Below, one piece after another: positions 16,654 through 24,626 of a stretch of 64,000 nt of DNA. The stretch lies in assembly GCF_030283145.1 (NCBI RefSeq), contig NZ_JASNWE010000003.1, forward strand, positions 1-64,000, given 5' to 3'. Numbering within the stretch: the first letter of the stretch is position 1; the number at the start of each line of letters is the position of its first letter. Origin of the DNA: Actinomadura xylanilytica. GTDB taxonomy: Bacteria; Actinomycetota; Actinomycetes; Streptosporangiales; Streptosporangiaceae. Made by a program: the position numbers and the translations under genes. The notes under the pieces are model-generated. The model had not been told where the DNA came from and searched no databases. It saw only the letters and a list, made by a program, of their open reading frames with translations.

Positions 16654-17841
16654 ATGACGGATGCCTTGTCCGGAATCCGGGTGCTCGACACAGCCACGCT
16701 CTTCGCCGGGCCGCTCGCCGCAACACTGCTCGCAGACTTCGGCGCCGAAGTGATCAAGATCGAGCACCCCAAGGGCGACCCGGTGCGCAGCCACGGCGCG
16801 CGGCGCGACGGCGTCGGCCTCTGGTGGAAGATGCTCGGCCGCGGCAAGAAGGCGATGACGCTCTACCTCGGCTCGCCGGAGGGGCAGGACCTGTTCCGCG
16901 CGATGGTCGCCGACGCCGACGTGGTGATCGAGAACTTCCGGCCCGGCACCCTGGAGCGGTGGGGCCTCGGCTACGACGAGTTGCGCGAGATCAACCCGCG
17001 GCTGGTGCTGACCCGGGTCACCGGCTTCGGGCAGTTCGGTCCCTACTCCAAGCGGCCGGGGTTCGGCACGCTCGCCGAGGCGATGAGCGGATTCGCCGCC
17101 ATCACCGGCGAGCCGGACGGGCCACCGACGCTGCCCCCGTTCGGCCTGGCCGACGGGATCGCGGCGCTGACCACGGCGTTCGCCGTGATGACCGCGCTGC
17201 GCGCCCGCGATGCCACCGGCGAGGGCCAGGTCGTCGACATGGCGATCATCGAGCCGATCCTCACCCTGCTCGGCCCGCAGATCATCACCTACGACCAGCT
17301 CGGCGAGCTCCAGGCGCGCACCGGCAACCGGTCCAGCAACAACGCGCCGCGCAACACCTACCGGACCAGCGACGGCCGGTGGGTCGCGATCTCCACCAGC
17401 GCGCAGTCGATCGCCGAGCGGGTGATGCGGCTGGTGGGCCGGCCCGAGCTGATCGACGAGCCGTGGTTCGCGACCGGGTCCGAGCGCGCCGAGCACGCCG
17501 ACGAGCTGGACGAGGCCGTCGGCTCGTGGATCGCGCAGCGCGACCGGGACGAGGTCGTCCGGGCGTTCGAGGAGGCCCAGGCCGCCGTCGCGCCGATCTA
17601 CAACGCCGCCGACGTGATGGCCGACCCGCAGTTCGAGGCCCTCGGCACGATCACCACCGTCCCCGACGACGAGCTCGGCCCGCTGAAGATGCAGAACGTG
17701 CTGTTCCGGCTCTCCCAGACGCCCGGCCGGATCGACTCGGCGGGCCCGCCGCTCGGTGCGCACACCGCCGAGATCCTCGGCCGGTACGGGGTCTCCGAGG
17801 AGGGCCTGGCCGAGCTGCGCGCCAAGGGCGTGATCAAGTGA
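16654..17841 (+). CDS. CaiB/BaiF-type (class III) CoA-transferase
   Basis: A 395-residue enzyme that moves CoA between carboxylic acids, activating a substrate acid. N-terminal LSGIRVLDTATLFAGPLAATLLADFGAEVIKIEHPKGDPVR and RGKKAMTLYLGSPEGQDLFRAMVADADVVIENFRPGTLERWGLGYDEL are the family core; GEGQVVDMAIIE contains the probable catalytic Asp. The C-terminal swap domain ends with LGAHTAEIL. It opens the rightward operon. The ATG at 16654 follows AGGAAAGG by 11 bases; an upstream in-frame ATG at 16513 would run through the operator and is unlikely. The next gene overlaps by GTGA. Confidence 0.9.
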   Translation: MTDALSGIRVLDTATLFAGPLAATLLADFGAEVIKIEHPKGDPVRSHGARRDGVGLWWKMLGRGKKAMTLYLGSPEGQDLFRAMVADADVVIENFRPGTLERWGLGYDELREINPRLVLTRVTGFGQFGPYSKRPGFGTLAEAMSGFAAITGEPDGPPTLPPFGLADGIAALTTAFAVMTALRARDATGEGQVVDMAIIEPILTLLGPQIITYDQLGELQARTGNRSSNNAPRNTYRTSDGRWVAISTSAQSIAERVMRLVGRPELIDEPWFATGSERAEHADELDEAVGSWIAQRDRDEVVRAFEEAQAAVAPIYNAADVMADPQFEALGTITTVPDDELGPLKMQNVLFRLSQTPGRIDSAGPPLGAHTAEILGRYGVSEEGLAELRAKGVIK

Positions 17842-18695
17842 CCGCCGCCCCGCCGCCCCGGACCTGGCTGTACGTCCCCGGCGACCGTCCCGACCGGATC
17901 GGCAAGGCGCTGGCCTCCGCGGCGGACGCGGTGATCCTCGACCTGGAGGACGCGGTGGCCCCGGCCGCCAAGGACGAGGCCAGGCGGCAGGTCGTGCGGA
18001 CCCTCGCGGAGGGCGCGCACGCCTACGTCCGGATCAACGTCCCGTCCTCCCCCGAGGGCGCCGCCGACATCGCGGCGCTCGCCGCCGCCCCGTCCGCCCC
18101 GGCGGGGGTGCGCGTCCCCAAGAGCGAGGACCCCGGCGAGCTGAGCCGGGTCGCGGACGCGCTCGGCGTGCCCGTCCACCCGCTGATCGAGTCCGCCCTC
18201 GGAGTGGAGAACGCGGCGGTGCTCGCCACCGCCCACCCGCTGGTCGCCGGGATCTCGCTGGGCGAGGCCGACCTCGCCGCCGACCTGCGGACCGGCGGCG
18301 GCGACGCGCTGGCGTGGCCCCGCTCCCGGGTCGTGGTCGCCGCCCGCGCCGCCGGGCTGCCGAGCCCGGCGCAGAGCGTCTGGACGGCGGTCCGCGACCT
18401 GGACGGCCTGCGCGCCGACACCGCCGCGGGCCGCCGCGCCGGGTTCTTCGGGCGCTCGGTGATCCACCCGGCGCAGATCCCCGTGGTGCACGAGGCGAGC
18501 GCGCCCGACCCCGCGGACGTCGCGTGGGCGCGCGAGCTGATGGACCAGCTGACCACCGCCACCGAACGCGGCGACGCCGCGTGGATCGACTCCACCGGCC
18601 GGTTCGTGGACAAGGCGATCGTCGAGCGGGCCACCTGGCTGCTCGCGGTCGCCGAGTCCGGCGGACGGCCCGTCAACGAAGGGCACCACTCATGA
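17838..18695 (+). CDS. CitE/HpcH-like CoA-ester lyase (citrate lyase beta subunit-like)
   Basis: A 285-residue TIM-barrel lyase related to CitE, malyl-CoA lyase and citramalyl-CoA lyase, which cleave 3-hydroxyacyl-CoA esters with Mg2+. Seen: RTWLYVPGDRPDRIGKAL, ADAVILDLEDAVAPAAKDEAR (metal and substrate Glu/Asp), LIESALGVENA (metal Glu) and GFFGRSVIHPAQIPVVHEA. The GTG start overlaps the transferase stop (GTGA). With the CoA-transferase upstream, the pair can activate and then split a hydroxy-acid, as in itaconate or citramalate breakdown, though no MaoC-type hydratase is present here. Confidence 0.88.
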   Translation: MTAAPPPRTWLYVPGDRPDRIGKALASAADAVILDLEDAVAPAAKDEARRQVVRTLAEGAHAYVRINVPSSPEGAADIAALAAAPSAPAGVRVPKSEDPGELSRVADALGVPVHPLIESALGVENAAVLATAHPLVAGISLGEADLAADLRTGGGDALAWPRSRVVVAARAAGLPSPAQSVWTAVRDLDGLRADTAAGRRAGFFGRSVIHPAQIPVVHEASAPDPADVAWARELMDQLTTATERGDAAWIDSTGRFVDKAIVERATWLLAVAESGGRPVNEGHHS

Positions 18696-19525
18696 CCGAC
18701 CAGGTCACGCGCACCCAGGATCCGCTGCTCGCGGCGGTCGCCGGCGGGGTCCGGCTGATCGAGCTCGGCCAGCCGTTCTTCACCGGGATGCCGTGCTCGC
18801 CGAACCACCCCGGGTTCCGGATGACGCTGATCCGGCGGCACGGCGACATGGAGCGGCCGGACGGCGGCTCGGCCGCCAACGAGATCATCGTGACCGGCGG
18901 CCACGTCGGCACGCACATCGACGCGCTGTCGCACGTCAGCCAGGACGGCCTGCTGCACGGCGGGGTCGACGCGGCCGAGGCCCAGCACGGCGGCACGTTC
19001 ACCAGCCTCGGCGCCGAGACGCTGCCCGGCCTGCTGCGCCGCGGGGTGCTGCTCGACGTCGCTGCCGTCCACGGCGTCCCGACGCTGCCCCCCGGGTACG
19101 GCGTGACCGTCGCCGACCTCGAGGCCGCCGCCGAGCGCGCCGGCACCGAGCCCGGCAAGGGCGACGTCGCGCTGATCCGCACCGGCTGGGCCCGCAACTT
19201 CGACGACGCCACCGCCTACATGGGTAAGGAGACCGGCGTGCCGGGGGTGACCACCGCCGCCGCCGAGTGGCTGGCCGCCCGCGAGATCGCCGCCACGGGC
19301 GCCGACACCACCGCCTACGAGCAGATCCCGGCGGGTGCCGGGCACGCCGTGCTCCCGGTGCATCGGGTGCTGCTGGTGGAGTCGGGCATCTACATCCTGG
19401 AGCACCTCAACCTGGAGGCGCTCGCCGAGGCCGGCCTGAACGAGTTCGTGTTCGTGCTGGCGCCGCTGCGCATCAAGGGCGGCACCGGCTCCCCCGTCCG
19501 CCCGCTCGCGGCGGTGTCGGCGTGA
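18692..19525 (+). CDS. Cyclase family protein (kynurenine-formamidase-like metal hydrolase)
   Basis: A 277-residue member of the cyclase (PF04199) family, metal-dependent hydrolases such as bacterial kynurenine formamidase and isatin hydrolase that open amide or imide bonds. The diagnostic HxGTHxDxxxH motif appears as GGHVGTHIDALSH near residue 70. Other typical segments are RGVLLDVAAVHG, GDVALIRTGWARNFDD and PVHRVLLVESGIYILEHLNL. ATGA overlap with the lyase gene fixes the start. It could open a second amide-type bond in the island's substrate. Confidence 0.88.
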   Translation: MTDQVTRTQDPLLAAVAGGVRLIELGQPFFTGMPCSPNHPGFRMTLIRRHGDMERPDGGSAANEIIVTGGHVGTHIDALSHVSQDGLLHGGVDAAEAQHGGTFTSLGAETLPGLLRRGVLLDVAAVHGVPTLPPGYGVTVADLEAAAERAGTEPGKGDVALIRTGWARNFDDATAYMGKETGVPGVTTAAAEWLAAREIAATGADTTAYEQIPAGAGHAVLPVHRVLLVESGIYILEHLNLEALAEAGLNEFVFVLAPLRIKGGTGSPVRPLAAVSA

Positions 19526-20922
19526 CCTCCACACTGGTCCAGCGGCTGGCCGGGCTGGCGGACGACGTCCGGACCCGGGGACTGCCCGCCGAGCTGCGCG
19601 CCGACGCCGCCCGCCGGATGCTCGACGTGCTGGGCAACAGCCTGGCCGCGACCGGCGAGCCGCCGGCCCGCGCGGTCGGCGAGCTCGTCCGGGAGTGGGG
19701 CGGCGCGGGCCGCTCCACCGCGATCGGGACCGGCGTCCGGCTGCCCGAGCCGAGCGCCGCGCTGCTCAACGGCACCCTCGCGCACTCCCTCGACTTCGAC
19801 GACACGCACCTGCCGTCGGTGCTGCACCCGTCGGCGTCGGTGGTGCCCGCCGCGCTCGCCGCGGCCGAGGCGCGCGGCGCGAGCGGCGCCGCGCTCCTGG
19901 ACGCGATCGGCGTCGGCATCGAGATCACGGTGCGGCTCGGCATGGCCGGCTACGACGCCGAGCTCGGCAACTCGGTGTTCTTCGAACGCGGCCTGCACGC
20001 CACCGCGATCTGCGGCGCGCTCGGCGGCGCGGCGTCGGCCGCCATGCTGTCCGGGCTGGACGCGGGGGGCATCGCCGACGCGATCGGCATCGCCTCCAGC
20101 ATGGGCGCGGGCCTGCTGGAGGCCAACCGCACCGGCGGCACGGTCAAGCGGATCCACTGCGGCTGGGCGGCGCACGCCGCGGTGACCGCCGCCGGGCTCG
20201 CCCGTACCGGGATCACCGGCCCGCCGACCGTGCTGGAGGGCCGGTTCGGGCTGCTCCAGGCGTTCTGCGGCGACCAGGCCCACCCGGACGAGCTCACCGA
20301 CCGGCTCGGCGAGCACTGGGAACTGCCGGGGATCTTCTTCAAGCCCTACCCCTGCAACCACTTCACCCACGCCGGGATCGACGCGGCCCGCCGGCTGCGC
20401 GCGCGGGGCCTGGACCCGGCCGAGATCGAGTCGATCGAGCTCGGCGCGCCCACCGCGGTGCTGCGGACCATCGGCGAGCCGCTCGAGGACAAGATCCGTC
20501 CGAGCTCCGGCTACCACGCCGCGTTCTCCGGCCCCTACACGGTGGCGGCGGCGCTGCTCGGCGGCGGCGGGCTCGGGGTCTTCCACGAGGACTTCACCGA
20601 CGAGGCCGCGGCCGACCCCGCGCGGCTGGCGCTGGCGGCCAAGGTCCGCTGCGTGCCCGACGCGCGGTGCGACGAGATCTTCCCGCACCAGTTCCCGGCC
20701 GTCCTCCGCGTCCGGACCCGCGACGGCCGCGAGCTGGAGGAACGGGTGGACGCCAACCGCGGCGGCGCGGGCAATCCGCTGTCGCCGGAGGAGCTGGCCA
20801 CCAAGTTCCGGCTCAACGCCGCGCGGCGGGTCGGCGCCGCCGAGGCCGCCCGGATCACCGAGCTCACCTACGGCCTGGCCGAGGCCGCGGACCTCGGGGA
20901 GCTGACGGCGCTGCTCCGGTAG
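19522..20922 (+). CDS. MmgE/PrpD family protein (second copy)
   Basis: A 466-residue PrpD-type protein. LAHSLDFDDTHLPSVLHPSASVVPAALAAAEARG is the classic family motif (D-D-x-H), followed by GLHATAICGALGGAASAAMLSGLD, GTVKRIHCGWAAHAAVTAAGLAR and FFKPYPCNHFTHAGIDAARRL. The first copy at 10.2-11.6 kb has only a degenerate version of the DFDDTH segment (LDEGNKYAKGHP), so the two probably catalyse different steps. The GTG start overlaps the cyclase stop (GTGA), and a hairpin terminator follows the gene. Confidence 0.88.
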   Translation: MTSTLVQRLAGLADDVRTRGLPAELRADAARRMLDVLGNSLAATGEPPARAVGELVREWGGAGRSTAIGTGVRLPEPSAALLNGTLAHSLDFDDTHLPSVLHPSASVVPAALAAAEARGASGAALLDAIGVGIEITVRLGMAGYDAELGNSVFFERGLHATAICGALGGAASAAMLSGLDAGGIADAIGIASSMGAGLLEANRTGGTVKRIHCGWAAHAAVTAAGLARTGITGPPTVLEGRFGLLQAFCGDQAHPDELTDRLGEHWELPGIFFKPYPCNHFTHAGIDAARRLRARGLDPAEIESIELGAPTAVLRTIGEPLEDKIRPSSGYHAAFSGPYTVAAALLGGGGLGVFHEDFTDEAAADPARLALAAKVRCVPDARCDEIFPHQFPAVLRVRTRDGRELEERVDANRGGAGNPLSPEELATKFRLNAARRVGAAEAARITELTYGLAEAADLGELTALLR

Positions 20923-20938
20923 CACTCCCGCGTATGAC

Positions 20939-20968
20939 GGACGGGCGGCGCGAATGCACCGCCCGTCC
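20939..20968 (+). terminator. Hairpin terminator after the rightward catabolic operon
   Basis: GGACGGGCGG (20939-20948) pairs perfectly with CCGCCCGTCC (20959-20968) across a 10-base loop, starting 17 bases after the second PrpD gene. There is no U-tract, as is usual in high-GC actinobacteria. Confidence 0.65.
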
Positions 20969-21058
20969 GGTAACGCGGAGACCGGTGCGCCGGGCGTTCG
21001 GTGAGTCCACTGGAAAGTGCTCACAGAACGTCGTCCGGGCGCACCGGACTCGTGCGCG

Positions 21059-21283
21059 CTAGTGCCAGTTGTTATTGGAGATGCAGTTCGTGAGCAGGTC
21101 GAGGTTGAGGGCGATGACCCCCCACGAGCTCTGCTCCTTGACGCAGGACTGGAACACATCCCCGCCCTTTCCGTGACCGTGACCGTGACCGTCGACCGGT
21201 GCGGCGGAGGCGGGACCGGCGGCGGCGAACGCCACGCCACCGGCAATGCCAAGGGCGGCCAACGTCGTTACGAAACGAGACAC
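21059..21283 (-). CDS. Small secreted protein with a Cys pair
   Basis: A 74-residue protein with a Sec signal peptide (about residues 1-28, cleavage after ASA), a His/Gly spacer (DGHGHGHGKGG) and a 33-residue tail containing two cysteines (SCVKEQSSWGVIALNLDLLTNC). Size, secretion and paired Cys recall chaplins and rodlins, the surface proteins of aerial hyphae, but the sequence lacks their signature motifs, so I do not assign it. The GTG start at 21283 has AAGGAG 8 bases upstream. It is monocistronic and convergent with the catabolic operon. Confidence 0.65.
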   Translation of the reverse strand: MSRFVTTLAALGIAGGVAFAAAGPASAAPVDGHGHGHGKGGDVFQSCVKEQSSWGVIALNLDLLTNCISNNNWH

Positions 21284-21427
21284 GACTAGCTCCTTACTGT
21301 CTGTGACTGCTACGTAACCTTTCGTATCCGCGACCCGCTCGTGATAAACCCGGCAAGCACGCTGTTCTGCCTGGTGGAGGTCTCTTTACCAGGCCAATGC
21401 ACGGCACGGGAAAATGGCGTCCGGCCT

Positions 21428-24391
21428 CTATTCGGGGCCCTGTGCGGCACCGGCGGCCGGGGGCCGGCGTGCCACGATGTTCACGATCCGGCCCGGCACC
21501 ACGACCAGCCTCTGGACCGTGGCGCCGGAGGTGTGCCGGGCGTAGCCGGGGTGCTCGGCCAGGATCCGCTCGACCCGCTCGCGGCCGGCGTCCGCCGGGA
21601 CCTCGATCGTGAACCGGGTCCGCCCGTTGACCTGGACGGGCAGTTCGACGAAGGGCTCGGCGGCCAGCGACGCGTCGGCCTCCGGGAAGCCCGCGTGGGC
21701 CACCGGGGTGTCGTGCCCGAGCCGCGACCACAGCTCCGCGGCGATGTGCGGGGCCAGCGGCGCCACCATGAGGACCAGCGGCTCGGCCAGCGCGCGCGGC
21801 ACCGCCCCCTCGGCGGCGGCGATCTTCGCGGCGCGCGCGGTGAGGCCCATCAGCCGGGCGATGGCGGTGTTGAGGCGCAGCCCGCCGACGTCCGCGCGGA
21901 CGACCGTGATCGTCTGGTGCAGGGCGCGGAGCGTCGCGGCGTCCGGCGGCGCGTCGGTGACGCGCGGCCCGCCGGTCGTCTCGTCGACCATCGAACGCCA
22001 CAGCCGTTGCAGGAACCGGTGCGCGCCCGCGATGTCGTCGGTCCGCCAGGGCCGGTCGGTGTCGAGCGGCCCCATCCCCATCTCGTACAGCCGCAGCGTG
22101 TCGGCGCCGTACCGGTCGCACATCTCGTCGGGGCCGATGCCGTTCTTGAGGCTCTTGCCCATCTTGCCCGCGCGGCGGGTGACCGGCCTGCCCCGATGGG
22201 ACGGCGTCCCGTCGGCGGCCGTGGCGACCTCGGCCGCCGGGACGTGCATGCCGCGCTCGTCGGTGAAGGCGTCGGCCAGGATGTAGCCCTGGTTGAACAG
22301 GCGCCGGTACGGCTCCTTCGTCGAGACCAGCCCCAGGTCGTACAGCACCTTGTGCCAGAAACGCGCGTACAGCAGGTGCAGCACGGCGTGCTCGACGCCG
22401 CCGATGTACAGGTCCACCCCGCCCTCCCCGCCGGATCCGGCGTCCGGCGGGACCATCCAGTAGCGCTCGACCTCCGGGTCGACGAACGCCTCGGTGTTGG
22501 CCGGGTCCAGGTAGCGCAGGTGGTACCAGCAGGACCCGGCCCACTGCGGCATGGTGTTCAGCTCGCGCCGGTACGTCTTCGGGCCGTCGCCGAGGTCGAG
22601 CTCGACCGTGGCCCACTCCTCGGCCTTGGCCAGCGGCGGCACGGGGTCGCCGGTCCCGTCCGGCTGCGGCCTCGGCCGGAAGTCGGTCATCTCCGGCAGC
22701 AGGACGGGCAGTGCGGAGTCGGGCAGCGCGACCGGGAGGCCGTCCTCGTCGTAGACGATGGGGAACGGCTCGCCCCAGTACCGCTGCCGGGAGAACAGCC
22801 AGTCGCGCAGCCGGTACGAGCGGACCGCCCGGCCCGCGCCCCGCTCCTCCAGCCACGCGATGACGGCCGCGATCCCGTCGGCCCGGCCCAGCCCGTGAAG
22901 GTCCGGGCCGCCGGACGCCGGGACATGGCGGCCATCGCCGGTGAACGCGACGGGCCAGTCGCGGGCCGGCGTCCCGGGCTCGATGCCCTGCCCGGCGAAC
23001 CACTCCGGGCCGGGCTCCAGCACCTGCCGGACCTCCAGCCCGAACGCGCGGGCGAAGTGCAGGTCGCGCTGGTCGTGCGCGGGGACCGCCATCACCGCCC
23101 CGGTGCCGTACCCCATCAGGACGTGGTCGGCCAGGAAGACCGGCATCGCCTCGCCGGTGACCGGGTTGGCCGCGTGGGCGCCGGTGAAAACGCCGGTCCC
23201 GGCGTCCGCCCCGGCCGCACGCCGGCGGTCGCCGAGCCGTGCCGTCCGGTCGCGGTACGCGGCGGCGGCGCGCCGCGGCGTCCACTCCGCCGCCGGGACC
23301 GGGCCGCGCCCCGCGGGGAAGCGCCACGCCTCGGGGGTGCCGGGCGGCCAGGCCGCGGGGAGCAGCCCGTCCGCCCGGGGGTGCTCGGGCGCGAGCACGA
23401 CGTGAGTGGCGCCGCGCAGCGTGTCCGGACGGGTGGTGAACACCTCGATCGGCTCGCCGCCGCCCGTGACCGGGAGGGAGACGCGGGCGCCGTCACTGGC
23501 CCCGATCCAGTTGCGCTGCATCCGCTTGATGGGCTCGGGCCAGTCGACCAGGTCCAGGTCGCCGATCAGCCGGTCGGCGAACGCGGTGATCCGCAGCGTC
23601 CACTGCCGCAGCGGGCGGCGGTGCACCGGGTGGTTCCCGACATCGCTGCGGCCGTCCGCGGTGACCTCCTCGTTCGCCAGGACGGTGCCGAGCGCCGGGC
23701 ACCAGTTGACCGGTTCCTCGGCCAGGTAGGCCAGCCGGTGCGCGTCGACCGCCCGGCGCCGCTCGACGCCGGTGAGCGCGGCCCACGGCCGGCCGTCCGG
23801 CGCGGGCCGCTCACCCGCCTCGAACTCCGCGACCAGGTCGGCGATCGGGCGGGCCCGGCCGGTCCGCTCGTCGCACCACGCGCCGAACAGCCGCAGGAAG
23901 ATCCACTGCGTCCACCGGTAGTACTCCGGGTCGCTGGTGACGATCTCGCGGCGGGTGTCGTGGCCCAGGCCGAGCCGCCGGAGCTGGCGGCGCATCGCGT
24001 CGATGTTCGCGCGGGTCGTGTCGCGCGGATGCCGGCCGGTGTCGATCGCGTACTGCTCGGCGGGCAGGCCGAACGCGTCGTACCCGAAGGTGTGCAGCAC
24101 GTGGTGCCCGGTCATCCGCAGGAAGCGGGCGAGCACGTCGGTGCCGATATAGCCGAGCGGGTGCCCCACGTGCAGGCCGGCGCCGCTCGGGTACGGGAAC
24201 ATGTCGAGCGCGAAGAACTTGGGGCGGCCGGCGACGCGGCCGAACCCGTCCGCGAGGGGTCCCGCCGGGTTGGGCGAGTCGAAGGTGCCGTCCGCCTCCC
24301 AGCGGTCCTGCCACCGGCGCTCGATCTCGTTCGCGAGGCGCGCGTCGTAGCGGTACGGCGGCGCGGTCCCGTCGGTGTCGTTCGCCTTCAT
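21428..24391 (-). CDS. leuS: Leucyl-tRNA synthetase
   Basis: A 987-residue class I synthetase charging tRNA-Leu. The HIGH box is in DMFPYPSGAGLHVGHPLGYIG; the editing CP1 domain occupies the middle, with TTRPDTLRGATHVVLAPEHP; the KMSKS box is KMGKSLKNG, the usual actinobacterial variant; the C-terminal domain ends with PVQVNGRTRFTIEVP and RIVNIVARRP. The ATG at 24391 is chosen because GGAG lies 8-9 bases upstream; a longer frame from 24451 would start inside the terminator hairpin. The gene is preceded by a leader peptide and attenuator, so its expression is probably tuned by charged tRNA-Leu. Confidence 0.95.
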   Translation of the reverse strand: MKANDTDGTAPPYRYDARLANEIERRWQDRWEADGTFDSPNPAGPLADGFGRVAGRPKFFALDMFPYPSGAGLHVGHPLGYIGTDVLARFLRMTGHHVLHTFGYDAFGLPAEQYAIDTGRHPRDTTRANIDAMRRQLRRLGLGHDTRREIVTSDPEYYRWTQWIFLRLFGAWCDERTGRARPIADLVAEFEAGERPAPDGRPWAALTGVERRRAVDAHRLAYLAEEPVNWCPALGTVLANEEVTADGRSDVGNHPVHRRPLRQWTLRITAFADRLIGDLDLVDWPEPIKRMQRNWIGASDGARVSLPVTGGGEPIEVFTTRPDTLRGATHVVLAPEHPRADGLLPAAWPPGTPEAWRFPAGRGPVPAAEWTPRRAAAAYRDRTARLGDRRRAAGADAGTGVFTGAHAANPVTGEAMPVFLADHVLMGYGTGAVMAVPAHDQRDLHFARAFGLEVRQVLEPGPEWFAGQGIEPGTPARDWPVAFTGDGRHVPASGGPDLHGLGRADGIAAVIAWLEERGAGRAVRSYRLRDWLFSRQRYWGEPFPIVYDEDGLPVALPDSALPVLLPEMTDFRPRPQPDGTGDPVPPLAKAEEWATVELDLGDGPKTYRRELNTMPQWAGSCWYHLRYLDPANTEAFVDPEVERYWMVPPDAGSGGEGGVDLYIGGVEHAVLHLLYARFWHKVLYDLGLVSTKEPYRRLFNQGYILADAFTDERGMHVPAAEVATAADGTPSHRGRPVTRRAGKMGKSLKNGIGPDEMCDRYGADTLRLYEMGMGPLDTDRPWRTDDIAGAHRFLQRLWRSMVDETTGGPRVTDAPPDAATLRALHQTITVVRADVGGLRLNTAIARLMGLTARAAKIAAAEGAVPRALAEPLVLMVAPLAPHIAAELWSRLGHDTPVAHAGFPEADASLAAEPFVELPVQVNGRTRFTIEVPADAGRERVERILAEHPGYARHTSGATVQRLVVVPGRIVNIVARRPPAAGAAQGPE

Positions 24392-24432
24392 CTGAGCGTC
24401 TCCATCTGCCGTGCCGTCTCCCCCGGAAAATG

Positions 24433-24458
24433 AAAAAGCCCCTCGGAACACGAGGGGC
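24433..24458 (-). terminator. Attenuator: intrinsic terminator in the leuS leader
   Basis: On the minus strand an 8-bp perfect stem GCCCCTCG/CGAGGGGC (24458-24451 and 24445-24438) with a 5-base loop is followed at once by five U residues (24437-24433). Such a textbook terminator is rare in this high-GC window and lies between the leader peptide and leuS, 42 bases before the leuS start. Confidence 0.88.
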
Positions 24459-24491
24459 GGGCCGCGTCGACTCAGTGCGTCAACGCGGCCC
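24459..24491 (-). promoter_or_regulatory. Leader pause hairpin overlapping the end of the leader peptide
   Basis: GGGCCGCGT (minus strand 24491-24483), which is also the last codons of the leader peptide, pairs with ACGCGGCCC (24467-24459). A ribosome stalled on the Leu codons would cover the first arm, so this stem could sense leader translation. I could not find a strong competing antiterminator pairing. Confidence 0.6.
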
Positions 24492-24521
24492 GGGAAGAAG
24501 AAGTGCGTTCAGGATGGACAT
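24480..24521 (-). CDS. leuS leader peptide MSILNALLLPGPR
   Basis: A 13-residue peptide encoded directly upstream of the leuS attenuator. Four of its 13 residues are Leu, three of them consecutive and all written with CTT (24503-24495), an unusual codon in DNA this GC-rich. There is no Shine-Dalgarno sequence, but TACGGT, a good -10 hexamer, ends 6 bases before the ATG, so the transcript is probably leaderless. This is the standard layout of ribosome-mediated attenuation: stalling on Leu codons when leucyl-tRNA is scarce should prevent terminator formation. Confidence 0.8.
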   Translation of the reverse strand: MSILNALLLPGPR

Positions 24522-24570
24522 GCCCACACCGTACACGGCGCGCGGATCCGCGGGACGGGGATCGGCGGGA

Positions 24571-24605
24571 CCGGGGCCGGGGCCAGTGGCCGCTTCCGGC
24601 CCCGG
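24571..24605 (-). terminator. Stem-loop after the esterase gene
   Basis: CCGGGGCCGG (24571-24580) pairs with CCGGCCCCGG (24596-24605) over a 15-base loop, 22 bases beyond the end of the esterase gene and upstream of the leuS leader promoter. It probably separates the two minus-strand units. Confidence 0.55.
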
Positions 24606-24626
24606 CGGCCGGTCAGGAGCGGCCGG

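Noticed and set aside
21341..24433. 1030-residue plus-strand frame opposite leuS
   Set aside because: It is a GC-skew shadow of leuS; low complexity, no start signal.
24391..24451. Longer leuS start at 24451
   Set aside because: The start codon would lie within the attenuator hairpin and the extra residues do not match synthetase N-termini; the ATG at 24391 has a ribosome binding site.
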